Positions 25,290-33,253 of a DNA stretch of 64,000 nucleotides are shown here, one piece after another (positions within the stretch are counted from its first letter, which is position 1; each line of letters opens with the position of its first letter). Under the pieces are notes generated by a model. That model saw nothing but the letters and a program-made list of their open reading frames with translations, was not told the DNA's origin and did not search any database. The stretch comes from Roseovarius sp. A-2 (GTDB taxonomy: Bacteria; Pseudomonadota; Alphaproteobacteria; Rhodobacterales; Rhodobacteraceae): contig NZ_BDIY01000016.1 in assembly GCF_002072155.1 (NCBI RefSeq), forward strand, positions 1 through 64,000, read 5' to 3'. The position numbers were made by a program, and so were the translations under genes.

Positions 25290-25868
25290 ATGGGCAATTT
25301 CGACTTTCTCAATCTCACCTATCTGGTCATCCTCGGCGCGGTGATCCTTTTGTGGTTCGTGGTGCAGAACCGTGCATCTCTGGGCAAACTCATGCAACAG
25401 GCGCTGATCTGGGTGCTGATCTTCGTCGGTGCCATCGCGGTCGTGGGTCTCTGGGACGATATCCGCCAGACCCTGCGCCCGATGCAGAGCGTGGTGTCGC
25501 AGGACCGGATCGAACTGCCGCGCGCGCCGGACGGGCATTATTACCTGACCGCGCAGGTGAACGGCGAGCCCATTCGCTTCGTCGTCGATACCGGGGCAAG
25601 CCAGGTGGTGCTGGGCCAGGCGGACGCGGCGCGCATCGGCATCGACACCGGGGCCCTCGCTTATCTGGGACGCGCCTACACCGCCAATGGCGAGGTGCGA
25701 ACCGCCGCCGTCACGCTGAACAGTGTCGCGGTCGGTCCGGTGCGGCACGAGGATGTGCGCGCCGTGGTGAACCAGGGCGAGATGAACGGTTCGCTTATGG
25801 GGATGAGCTATCTGCAGCGGTTTTCCAGCATCGAGATCGCCGGCGGCACGCTGGTGCTGACCCGGTGA
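25290..25868 (+). CDS. membrane-anchored retropepsin-like aspartic protease (TIGR02281 type)
   Basis: A 192-residue protein with two N-terminal hydrophobic segments (LTYLVILGAVILLWFVV and LIWVLIFVGAIAVVGLW) and a C-terminal retropepsin-like domain facing the periplasm. The catalytic Asp100 lies in FVVDTGASQVVLG, followed by the conserved flap region and GMSYLQRFSSIEI. Like retroviral proteases, the single domain should work as a dimer. The family (clan AA, TIGR02281) is common in alphaproteobacteria. The substrate is not known. Its stop lies three bases from the convergent end of the DUF697-type gene. Confidence 0.85.
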   Translation: MGNFDFLNLTYLVILGAVILLWFVVQNRASLGKLMQQALIWVLIFVGAIAVVGLWDDIRQTLRPMQSVVSQDRIELPRAPDGHYYLTAQVNGEPIRFVVDTGASQVVLGQADAARIGIDTGALAYLGRAYTANGEVRTAAVTLNSVAVGPVRHEDVRAVVNQGEMNGSLMGMSYLQRFSSIEIAGGTLVLTR

Positions 25869-25871
25869 CGC

Positions 25872-26858
25872 TCAGGACGGAAAGAGCCCGACAAGCGCGC
25901 GTTTGACCAACCCCGAGACCGAAGGCCGACGCACCCGCAAAAAGGGCAGCGGGCGGCAGACCTCCATCGTGGCGACCCCGACCCGCGCGGTCAGCGCACC
26001 GTTGACCACCCCCTCGCCAAAGCGACGCGACAGTTTCGAGAGCATGCTGCCGCCCGCAACGCTGCTGATCATGTCGTCACCCACGGCCACCGCGCCCGTG
26101 GCCACCAGATGCGCCATCACCGCCCGCGTCAGCCGCCAGCCGCCCAGCACTCCGGCACGCCCGCCATAGATCTCGGCGATGCGCCGAATCATCCGCAGAT
26201 TGGCAATCAGCGCCCCCGCCACATCGGCGAGCGCCAGCGGCACCAGCGCAGTGACCGTCGCCACCTGTCGCGCCGCCAGTTCGATTTCGCGCGCGGCCTG
26301 CGCATCAAGCGGGGCCAGCAACTCGGCCTCGGCCAGACCCAAAAGCGCCTCGGCGTCGAATTGCTCCGCCTCACGCTCTTTCAGCCGGGCCTGCCCCCAT
26401 TGCAGCGCATCGCGCCCGGCATAGAGCGCCGCGAGCCGCGTCACTGTGGCGCGCGCGCCGTTCAGGTCCTCTTCCGTCAGCGCAGCGTTCGCAGAATGCC
26501 TAAGGCTGTCGAGCCGCCCCAGCCGCGCAAAGGCCGCGATCTCGCGCAGGGCGATAAGCGCCACCACGATCAGCAGCGCCATCCCCATCCCCGCGACCGC
26601 ATAACCCAGAAGCGGCGCGCGTGTGATGAGCCCGGTCGCAAAATCCCAGGCCGCGACCGAGATCGCCGCACCGATAAGCCCAAGCGCCAGCGCCCAGAAC
26701 GCCCGCGCCAGCCGCGACGGTGGCCGCGCCGCCCGCGCCATCGCCGCCTGCATCGCCCGCCCCTCGGGGCGGGGCTCGTCGTCGGGCACCGGCGGCGCGC
26801 GGTCCGGGGCGGCCTCGCCGCCCTCCTCGATGTCGATCAGAACCGGGCCGTTGGTCAT
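25872..26858 (-). CDS. ycjF: YcjF/TIGR01620 family inner-membrane protein
   Basis: A 328-residue protein: a charged Pro/Arg-rich cytoplasmic N-terminus, two close transmembrane segments (FWALALGLIGAAISVAAWDF and YAVAGMGMALLIVVALIAL), then a DUF697-like helical domain with Gly/Ala-rich amphipathic segments (ISSVAGGSMLSKLSRRFGEG). It matches YcjF, the partner of YcjX in a stress-related operon of proteobacteria. Its start overlaps the GNAT stop by four bases, so it is the last gene of a ycjX-GNAT-ycjF operon. The exact function of the pair is not known. Confidence 0.87.
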   Translation of the reverse strand: MTNGPVLIDIEEGGEAAPDRAPPVPDDEPRPEGRAMQAAMARAARPPSRLARAFWALALGLIGAAISVAAWDFATGLITRAPLLGYAVAGMGMALLIVVALIALREIAAFARLGRLDSLRHSANAALTEEDLNGARATVTRLAALYAGRDALQWGQARLKEREAEQFDAEALLGLAEAELLAPLDAQAAREIELAARQVATVTALVPLALADVAGALIANLRMIRRIAEIYGGRAGVLGGWRLTRAVMAHLVATGAVAVGDDMISSVAGGSMLSKLSRRFGEGVVNGALTARVGVATMEVCRPLPFLRVRRPSVSGLVKRALVGLFPS

Positions 26859-27301
26859 GCCGCCTGCGCCTCCCCGCGCCAGATCATCAGGATATCGGGC
26901 AGGCCTTCATCATTGCCCGCCCCCTGCCCGCGCGCCGCCTCGCGAAACCCCTGTGCCGCATAGAACGCGCGCGCGCGCCGGTTGCGTTCCAGCACCCACA
27001 GATCGAGCGCACCTGTCTCGGCCTTGGCCTCGGCCAGCAGCGCGCCGCCATGGCCCTGTCCGCGCCGGTCAGCGGCGACGTAAAGTGCATGCACCCGCGA
27101 GCCGTCGCGCACGATGAAGGCAGCGATGCCCCCCCCATCGCGCACGATCCTGACCCAGCCGCGCCGCGTCACCCAGGCCAGCGCGCGCAAATCGTCCAGC
27201 GGGCTGCGCACCTGCGGCAACCACGGGGTCGCCTTGGTAAACGCCCAGAGGATGCGCGCAAGATGCGGCAGATGCCAGAGCCGGGCGCGCGCGATGCTCA
27301 T
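26855..27301 (-). CDS. GNAT family N-acetyltransferase
   Basis: A 148-residue protein. The acetyl-CoA-binding motif A is ALYVAADRRGQGHGGALL, with VLERNRRARAFYAAQGF as motif B, both typical of the GNAT fold. The ATG at 27301 overlaps the ycjX stop as ATGA, and the open frame further upstream to 27535 lies inside ycjX and is not coding. Such a GNAT between ycjX and ycjF is a local arrangement; whether it acts on the same target is unknown. Substrate cannot be told from the sequence. Confidence 0.85.
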   Translation of the reverse strand: MSIARARLWHLPHLARILWAFTKATPWLPQVRSPLDDLRALAWVTRRGWVRIVRDGGGIAAFIVRDGSRVHALYVAADRRGQGHGGALLAEAKAETGALDLWVLERNRRARAFYAAQGFREAARGQGAGNDEGLPDILMIWRGEAQAA

Positions 27302-28713
27302 AGCCGGTCGCCGATCAGGAACTGCGCGGCGCGATCCAGCCGGATATGTGGCGGCCCCTCGCCGGGGCGCAGGCTGAGGGCCGCGGGCGCAAAGCGCATC
27401 GCCCGGTAATCGCCGTCGGGCCATGCCTCCGCCCCGCCCCGCGCTGCCGCCAGAAACCGCGCAGGGTCTTCGGGCAATTCCCCCGGATGGAATGCCGCCT
27501 GCCGCCCGGTGTCGAGCAGCCGCCCGCGCACGCAATCGAGCTCGCGGCCCTGATGGCTCATCCGCTCCTCAACCGTGGCGCGTAGCGCGGCGATGGCCAT
27601 GGCGCGGGTCTCGGCCCCGGCGAAATCAGCGCGGTCCCGCGCCGTGCGCAACAGCGCCTCCATGATCGCGGTCAGGCGCGCGTGCTGCGTGTGATGCAGG
27701 TGATCGGCCTTGGTCGCGGCAAAGAGGATCTTTTCTACCCGCCGCCCCATCAAAAGCTGTGTCAGAAAGGCGTTCCGCCCGGGGCGAAAGGCCCCGAGGA
27801 TATCGGCCATGGCGCCGCGCATGTCCTCGACCGCGCGCGGCCCCTTATGGATCGCATCGAGCGCATCCACCAGAACCACCTGCCGGTCGATCCGCGCGAA
27901 ATGATCGCGAAAGAAGGGCCGAACCACCTCGCGCTTATACGCCTCATAACGCCGCGCCATCTCGGCGCGCAGGCTCTTGCGTGGGGCGGTGCCATCCTTG
28001 GGCAAGGGCGCGAAGGTCACCACCGGCGAGCCCGCCAGATCGCCGGGCAAGAGAAACCGCCCCGGCGTGCAGTCATAAAAGCCCGCATCGCGCGCGGCAT
28101 GAAGATAGGCGGTAAAGCCCTGCGCCAGACGCTGTGCTGTCGCCTCATCCAGCGGGGCCGTGGCATCGGTGGCGCGCGCCGCCTCCAGATATTCGGCAGC
28201 CTGCGGGCGAGCGACGATGCGGTTCAAGACCTCGTCGCACCACTGATCATAGCTCTTCTCCAACAGCGCCAGATCAAGCAGCCACTCCCCCGGATAATCC
28301 ACGATATCGAGATGCACCACGCGCGGGCCCGTCATGCCCGACAGAAATCCGCCCGGCCGCACCCGCAGCGACAGGCGCAGTTCCGACACGGCACGGGTGC
28401 TGTCGGGCCAATGCGGGTTGGGCCCGGTGAGGGCCGCCAGATGCGTCTCATAATCGAAACGCGGCAGGGTCACGTCGGGCTGCGGTTGCAGATAGGCTGC
28501 TAGAATGCGCCCCTCGCCCTCGGCCAAAAGGCCCGGCATGCGCGCGCGGTCCAGAAGATTCGCGATCAGCGAGGTGATGAACACGGTCTTGCCCGCGCGG
28601 GCAAGGCCAGTGACCCCCAACCGGAGCACTGGTTCGAAAAACGCGCCCGACACGCGATCGCCGAACTCCTCGAACCCGCGTGTCAGCCCATCGGCCAGCC
28701 CTGCAATCGCCAA
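27298..28713 (-). CDS. ycjX: YcjX family P-loop GTPase-like protein
   Basis: About 471 residues of the DUF463/YcjX family. The P-loop is GLARAGKTVFITSL near residues 38-51. RVVHLDIVDYPGEWLLDL is the characteristic Walker B/switch-like segment, and AATKADHLHHTQHARL provides the nucleotide-specificity motif TKAD. YcjX is heat-shock linked in enterobacteria. I choose a TTG at 28713, behind AAAGGGG with a five-base spacer, since the family starts close to the ADGLTRGFEEF segment; an earlier TTG at 28740 has no such site. Operon with the GNAT gene and ycjF. Confidence 0.88.
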   Translation of the reverse strand: MAIAGLADGLTRGFEEFGDRVSGAFFEPVLRLGVTGLARAGKTVFITSLIANLLDRARMPGLLAEGEGRILAAYLQPQPDVTLPRFDYETHLAALTGPNPHWPDSTRAVSELRLSLRVRPGGFLSGMTGPRVVHLDIVDYPGEWLLDLALLEKSYDQWCDEVLNRIVARPQAAEYLEAARATDATAPLDEATAQRLAQGFTAYLHAARDAGFYDCTPGRFLLPGDLAGSPVVTFAPLPKDGTAPRKSLRAEMARRYEAYKREVVRPFFRDHFARIDRQVVLVDALDAIHKGPRAVEDMRGAMADILGAFRPGRNAFLTQLLMGRRVEKILFAATKADHLHHTQHARLTAIMEALLRTARDRADFAGAETRAMAIAALRATVEERMSHQGRELDCVRGRLLDTGRQAAFHPGELPEDPARFLAAARGGAEAWPDGDYRAMRFAPAALSLRPGEGPPHIRLDRAAQFLIGDRL

Positions 28714-28916
28714 ACCTGCCCCTTTCCTCTTTGCCCCCAAGATAGAGACCCGCCAGGAGGCTTGCTAGAGGCGATTTTTCCCGGGCTTCCCACGCCGATG
28801 ACACGCGGGCCGCATCTGGAGGTATGAGTATTTTCACCATAAAGAAGCCGCACGCCAGCGATGGTCAAGGCCGCGTTTCTTGGCTAAGAGGGGCGAAAAT
28901 GCCAAGGAGCGCCCAG

Positions 28917-29537
28917 ATGGACGAGATCGCGCAGCCGCAAATCTATCTCATCACCCCGCCCGAGTTCGAGCTGGACACATTTCCCGAACGTCTGATGCAG
29001 GTGCTTGACACGCATCCGGTGGCCTGTGTGCGGCTAAGCCTTGCCAGTCACGACGAGGACCGCATCGCGCGCGCCGCCGATGCCTGCCGCGAGGTGACCC
29101 ATGCCCGCGACATCGCCCTGGTGATCGAAAGCCATATCCTGATGGTCGAGCGTTTGGGGCTCGACGGGGTGCATCTGCTCGACGGGCCACGCTCGGTGCG
29201 CGCCGCGCGCAAGGAACTGGGCGAAGAGGCCATCGTCGGCGCGTTCTGCGGCACATCGCGCCATGACGGGATGAGCGCGGGCGAGGCGGGTGCCGATTAC
29301 GTGAGCTTCGGCCCGGTCGGTGCCACGGCGCTTGGCGATGGCCGCCGCGCGGAGCGCGAGATTTTCGAATGGTGGTCCGAGGTGATAGAGGTGCCGGTCG
29401 TGGCAGAGGGCGGGCTCGACTGCGAACAGGTAACCTCTTTCGCCCCTGTCAGCGATTTCCTGGCCTTCGGCGAAGAGATCTGGCGCGAAGACGATCCCGC
29501 CGCAGCCCTGGGCCGGTTAATCGCCGCGATTGATTGA
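28917..29537 (+). CDS. thiamine phosphate synthase-like protein (ThiE/TenI family)
   Basis: About 206 residues folding as a TIM barrel of the thiamine-phosphate synthase superfamily. Visible parts are QIYLITPPEFEL at the N-terminus, LDGVHLLDGPRSVRAARK, YVSFGPVGATALGDGRR and VPVVAEGGLDCEQV at the phosphate-binding end. The pyrophosphate-binding Arg/Lys set of true ThiE is only partly kept, so TenI-like or another role cannot be excluded. No other thi genes are near. Two good starts exist: 28917 (AAGGAGC site, chosen because MDEIAQPQIYLITP fits the family) and 28899 (AGAGGGG site). Confidence 0.75.
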   Translation: MDEIAQPQIYLITPPEFELDTFPERLMQVLDTHPVACVRLSLASHDEDRIARAADACREVTHARDIALVIESHILMVERLGLDGVHLLDGPRSVRAARKELGEEAIVGAFCGTSRHDGMSAGEAGADYVSFGPVGATALGDGRRAEREIFEWWSEVIEVPVVAEGGLDCEQVTSFAPVSDFLAFGEEIWREDDPAAALGRLIAAID

Positions 29538-29543
29538 CCCGCC

Positions 29544-29690
29544 CTAGCCCTTGCGCTGCGGGTCTTTCGCGCCGCGCCGACCCTTGCCCATGCGTTTTCC
29601 CATGGCGTCCATGCCCGCATTCATACCCCGGCTCAGAAACCGGCGCATGACCATGCGGATCACCATGTTGATCATCTGATTGGCGTTCAT
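29544..29690 (-). CDS. 48-residue Met/Arg-rich small protein
   Basis: A short gene with GAGGAGAGG just before the ATG at 29690. The product starts MNANQMINMVIRMVMRRFLS and ends GKGRRGAKDPQRKG. The first half can form an amphipathic or short membrane-surface helix with six Met; the second half is Gly/Lys/Arg-rich. I recall similar uncharacterised short proteins in other Rhodobacteraceae, but the family has no function that I know. It ends six bases from the convergent ThiE-like gene and lies downstream of scpB on the same strand, so it may be the last gene of that operon or be transcribed alone. Confidence 0.6.
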   Translation of the reverse strand: MNANQMINMVIRMVMRRFLSRGMNAGMDAMGKRMGKGRRGAKDPQRKG

Positions 29691-29702
29691 GGCGCCTCTC
29701 CT

Positions 29703-29722
29703 CTCTCTGCCTCAGAGAGGCA
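29703..29722. promoter_or_regulatory. overlapping inverted repeats upstream of 48-residue gene
   Basis: Two mutually exclusive perfect dyads overlap here: CTCTCTG/CAGAGAG (29703-29719, spacer CCT) and TGCCTC/GAGGCA (29708-29722, spacer AGA). They lie directly before the ribosome-binding site of the minus-strand small gene and could form alternative leader hairpins. Confidence 0.3.
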
Positions 29723-29795
29723 TATAACATGAAAACGTGCAGATTTCAGGGCAAAGCCGATAAAAATCAGCATGACGAGGAATCGGCCTCGCGCC

Positions 29796-30467
29796 TCAAT
29801 CCTCGAACAGTTCGTTTTGCCCCGGTGCCGTCTCGCTCTCTTCGACGTCCCCACCTTCGCCCGGCTGCGGCATGGTCCCGGGCGGCGGGCGGTTCTCCAG
29901 CAACCCCGCCGCGCGCAATTCCTTCAGCCCCGGCAGATCGCGCGCGCTCTCCAGCCCGAAATGGTCAAGAAACTCCTGCGTCACCACGAACGTCACCGGG
30001 CGGCCCGGCGTCATCTTGCGCCGGCCGAAGCGAATCCATTCCATTTCAAGCAATTGATCGACCGTGCCCCGGCTGACGGACACGCCCCGGATCTCTTCGA
30101 TCTCGGCCCGCGTGACCGGCTGGTGATAGGCGATGATCGCCAGCGTCTCGATCGCCGCCCGGCTCAGCTTGCGGGTCTCGACGGTCTCGCGGCTCATCAG
30201 ATAGCCCAGATCGGGCGCGGTGCGCATGGCCCACGCATCGCCAACCTTTGCCACCCTGACGCCGCGCCCCTCGTAACGCTTGCGCAGATGCACCAGCGCC
30301 TCCGCCGGGTCGCAGCCATGCGGCATCCGTTCGGCCATGTCGCGGGTGCTGAGCGGCGCGGCGCTGGCAAAGAGCATCGCCTCGATCATCCGCTCCTGCT
30401 CGGCCATGGGCGGAGCCTCGAACAAGCCTTTTTCATTCTTTTCAACACCTTCCGACACGCTATTCAT
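29796..30467 (-). CDS. scpB: segregation and condensation protein B
   Basis: A 223-residue winged-helix protein. RMIEAMLFASAAPLSTRDMAERM begins the first winged helix, and ETLAIIAYHQPVTRAEIEEIRGV with WIRFGRRKMTPGRPVTFVVTQEFLDHFGL are the family signatures (the phrases YHQPVTR and GRP are near invariant). ScpB dimers bind ScpA and SMC in chromosome condensation. The ATG at 30467 overlaps the scpA stop by eight bases; the open frame further upstream lies inside scpA. A Pro/Glu-rich acidic tail ends the protein. Confidence 0.95.
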   Translation of the reverse strand: MNSVSEGVEKNEKGLFEAPPMAEQERMIEAMLFASAAPLSTRDMAERMPHGCDPAEALVHLRKRYEGRGVRVAKVGDAWAMRTAPDLGYLMSRETVETRKLSRAAIETLAIIAYHQPVTRAEIEEIRGVSVSRGTVDQLLEMEWIRFGRRKMTPGRPVTFVVTQEFLDHFGLESARDLPGLKELRAAGLLENRPPPGTMPQPGEGGDVEESETAPGQNELFED

Positions 30468-31251
30468 CCCTGCGTCGAAGCTCGATCGGGGCAAAGGTCT
30501 CGGCCTGTCGCAGTTCCACCCGACCCTCCTTGACCAGTTCCAGAGAGGCGGCGAAGGTCGAGGCAGTGGCCGAACGGCGCCGCGCGGAATCGGTCGTGAA
30601 TCCGTCCGGCAGGTAGCTGGAAATATCCGTCCACGTCCCGGCGAATCCAATCAGCCCGCGCATACGCTCCAACGCCTGTTCCATGGTGAAAATCGCATCG
30701 CGGTCCATGACATAGGGCCGGAATTCGTCACGCGTCCTGATCCGCGCATAGCCCTGCATCAGGTCGAGCAGCGTGGCACTGTAATGCACCTTGCGCCGCC
30801 GCATCACGTCCTCGGGGATACCGCGCGCGAAAAAATCGCGCCCGAGCCGGTCGCGCCCCATCAGCCGCGCCGCGCAATCGCGCATCGCTTGCAGCCGCTC
30901 GAGCTGAAACGCGAGATGCGCCGCCATCTCCTCACCCGACGGCCCGTCTTCCGCCGGATCGGGCGGCAACAGCAACCGCGATTTGAGAAAGGCCAGCCAG
31001 GCCGCCATTACAAGATAATCTGCGGCCAGTTCCAGTCGCAACGCCTTGGCGCGCTCCACAAAGGCCAGATATTGCTGCGCCAGTTGCAGCACTGAAATCT
31101 TGCGCAGGTCCACTTTCTGCGTCCGGCTCAGTGTCAGCAGCAGGTCGAGCGGCCCCTCGAACCCGTCGACATCGACGATCAGCGCCTCGGCGGCCAGCCG
31201 GTCGGCCACCTTCATCACTGCCTCACCCTGATCGAAGTCGTCCTCAGCCAT
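30460..31251 (-). CDS. scpA: segregation and condensation protein A
   Basis: A 263-residue kleisin. VDGFEGPLDLLLTLSRTQKVDLRKISVLQLAQQYL is the diagnostic N-terminal block (key residues F-GPLDLLL and D-KIS), and the C-terminal winged helix holds the SMC-head contact region. It bridges the SMC dimer with ScpB. The ATG at 31251 overlaps the nagZ stop by eight bases, and the gene runs into scpB with another overlap, so nagZ, scpA and scpB form one transcription unit. A GTG at 31263 is the alternative start. Confidence 0.95.
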   Translation of the reverse strand: MAEDDFDQGEAVMKVADRLAAEALIVDVDGFEGPLDLLLTLSRTQKVDLRKISVLQLAQQYLAFVERAKALRLELAADYLVMAAWLAFLKSRLLLPPDPAEDGPSGEEMAAHLAFQLERLQAMRDCAARLMGRDRLGRDFFARGIPEDVMRRRKVHYSATLLDLMQGYARIRTRDEFRPYVMDRDAIFTMEQALERMRGLIGFAGTWTDISSYLPDGFTTDSARRRSATASTFAASLELVKEGRVELRQAETFAPIELRRRDE

Positions 31252-32251
31252 GCACGCGCCCACTCATCAGCGCGTCAAGCTGCGCCGAGAGGGCCAAAAT
31301 GTCAACCGGATCGGGTGTCTTGCGCCATCTCAGCGCCTGCTCCGCCCGGCGCTGCGCGGCGTCAGACATCGCGCCCGCCGCCTCCGCCACCGCCTGCCGC
31401 TCGGCCAGCGTACCATTGCAATGCAGGATCACGTCACAACCCGCCGCAAGCGCCTTGCGGGACAGGTCGGGCAGCGTGCCCTGCAGTGCCTTCATCGAAA
31501 TGTCGTCGGTCATGATCAGCCCGTCAAAGCCGATTTCCTCGCGGATCGCCCGCATCATCGGCACGGATAGCGTGGCGGGCAGGCCGTCGATGGCCGAATA
31601 AACCACATGCGCTGTCATCCCGAGCGGTAAATCGTTCAACAGATTAAATGGTTCGAAATCCGCGTCTTGCAGGTCACTCTTCAGAGCATCGACCACAGGC
31701 AGATCATGATGACTGTCGGCCTCGGCGCGGCCATGGCCGGGGATATGCTTGACCACCGGCAAGACCCCGCCATCCAATAACCCGTCAGCCACCGCACGGC
31801 CAATCGCGCCAACCGTCTCCGCATCCTCGCCATAGCAGCGATTGCGCAAGAACGGATGCGTGCGCGGCCCGGCCACATCGACCAGCGGCGCGCAATTGCT
31901 GTCGATCCCGAGCGCATGCAGTTCCGCCGCGATGATCCGGTAGCGCAGATACATAGCCCGGGCGGCCTCTGCCCCCGCCTGCGCCACCTGATCCAGCGGC
32001 GCGGGCCAGTCGCGCCACTGCGGCGCGCGCAGGCGCTGCACGCGCCCGCCCTCCTGATCTATGGTGATGATGGCGTCATGCCCCGCCGCCTCGCGCATCT
32101 CGGAACAGAGCGCGCGGACCTGATCAGGCGTGTCGATATTGCGCGCAAACAGGATGAACCCGAACGGGCGCATATCGCGAAAAAACGCCTTTTCCCCGGC
32201 ACTCAGCCGCAGCCCCTCGGCATCCAGGATCGTCGCGCCATAGCGCGTCAC
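31244..32251 (-). CDS. nagZ: beta-N-acetylhexosaminidase NagZ
   Basis: A 335-residue glycoside hydrolase family 3 enzyme without signal peptide, so cytoplasmic. The loop with catalytic His is KHIPGHGRAEADSHHDLP, and the nucleophilic Asp is in LIMTDDISMKAL. It removes N-acetylglucosamine from muropeptides taken up in cell-wall recycling. The GTG at 32251 overlaps the stop of the upstream SPOR gene (GTGA); the ORF reading further upstream to 32272 lies in that gene. The nagZ-scpA-scpB order is typical of Rhodobacteraceae and other alphaproteobacteria. Confidence 0.95.
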   Translation of the reverse strand: MTRYGATILDAEGLRLSAGEKAFFRDMRPFGFILFARNIDTPDQVRALCSEMREAAGHDAIITIDQEGGRVQRLRAPQWRDWPAPLDQVAQAGAEAARAMYLRYRIIAAELHALGIDSNCAPLVDVAGPRTHPFLRNRCYGEDAETVGAIGRAVADGLLDGGVLPVVKHIPGHGRAEADSHHDLPVVDALKSDLQDADFEPFNLLNDLPLGMTAHVVYSAIDGLPATLSVPMMRAIREEIGFDGLIMTDDISMKALQGTLPDLSRKALAAGCDVILHCNGTLAERQAVAEAAGAMSDAAQRRAEQALRWRKTPDPVDILALSAQLDALMSGRVHG

Positions 32252-33171
32252 CGGGTGACCACCGGAATGCAATCGGCGCGTTCCGCCACCAGCGCCGAGC
32301 AGAACCGCCGCGCCTCTCCCAGATCGGCAAAACCCATGGCGCGCAGGCGGTAAAAGGTGCGCCCCCCGCTCTCGGCCTTCTGGATCACGCGCCGCTTGTC
32401 CTCAAGGAAATCCTCGAACCGGGTCTTCAGCCGTCCCCATTCCTCGCGCGCGATCTCGGCGGATTCATACGCGCCAAGCTGCGCCAGCCGCGTACCCGCC
32501 GGGACCGTGGCAGCATCGACCTCCGCCGCCGCCGAGTCCGACCTGTCGACCGAAGCCGCCGCAACCGCGACCGCAACCGCCTGCGAGACGTCGGGCCGCA
32601 GACGCGGCCTGAGCGAGCGGCCGATGCCGCCTTTGACACGCGCCGGTTCCGGCTCTTGCGTGACGTTCTCGCCCGCTGCGGTCTCCTCCGGCTCCACAAC
32701 CGGGGTCAGCGCGGCGGCGTCCGTCTCCAATGACGCCCGTTGCAGTGTCTCGGCCCCGTCATCGGGCGTGGCTTCCCCGGCTTCGGCATTCGGGCTCACC
32801 TCGGCCAGACCATTTGCCGAGGCGTTGGCGCGCGGCACGTCCTCGAGCGTGAGATCGAGCGGCGGCGGGGCCAGGATCAGGCGATCCGCAGGTGCAGCGG
32901 CGATGCCCTCGGCGGCCACGGCATTGACTGCCAGTCCCTGATGATCGGCGGCCTGCCCGCCTGGATCTTCGGGGGCGACGCGCATCGGCCCCTCGACAGC
33001 GCGCACCACCGGCACACCCGACACGTCGCGCATGATCAGCTTGTAGCCCCACACGCCCACGCCTGCGACGAGGGCCAGCGACAGGACCGCGCCGGTGATA
33101 TTGGTAAGTGTTCCAAGCGCCGCCACGCGGGTCTGCGCGGCCTCGCCCCCTGCATCGTGCATATCAGCCAT
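32248..33171 (-). CDS. SPOR-domain inner-membrane protein
   Basis: A 307-residue protein with a cytoplasmic N-terminus, one transmembrane helix (about residues 24-45, NITGAVLSLALVAGVGVWGYKL), a long acidic Pro/Ala/Glu-rich linker, and a C-terminal SPOR domain (TRLAQLGAYESAEIAREEWGRLKTRF start; key residues Q-G-Y). SPOR domains bind denuded septal peptidoglycan, so a role at the division site is likely. It lies between argS and nagZ, a recurrent neighbour set in Rhodobacteraceae, and is coupled to nagZ by a GTGA overlap. Confidence 0.9.
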   Translation of the reverse strand: MADMHDAGGEAAQTRVAALGTLTNITGAVLSLALVAGVGVWGYKLIMRDVSGVPVVRAVEGPMRVAPEDPGGQAADHQGLAVNAVAAEGIAAAPADRLILAPPPLDLTLEDVPRANASANGLAEVSPNAEAGEATPDDGAETLQRASLETDAAALTPVVEPEETAAGENVTQEPEPARVKGGIGRSLRPRLRPDVSQAVAVAVAAASVDRSDSAAAEVDAATVPAGTRLAQLGAYESAEIAREEWGRLKTRFEDFLEDKRRVIQKAESGGRTFYRLRAMGFADLGEARRFCSALVAERADCIPVVTR

Positions 33172-33253
33172 GCTCTGCCTCTTGCCTCACCGGCGATACA
33201 TGGCCGCCGGGGATTGATTATACTGCCTCATCCCCGGCCTGATGTCGGATCGC

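Noticed and set aside
24279-25748. 489-residue minus-strand open frame
   Set aside because: It is antisense to marC and the retropepsin-like gene, has biased composition, and lacks recognisable motifs. A high-GC shadow frame.
28815-28900. Possible earlier start of the ThiE-like gene at 28824 after GGAGG
   Set aside because: The spacer to the ATG is only about one base, and the added residues do not resemble the family. The TGAGTATTTTCACCATAAAG stretch also resembles a motif I recall from intergenic DNA of related genomes.
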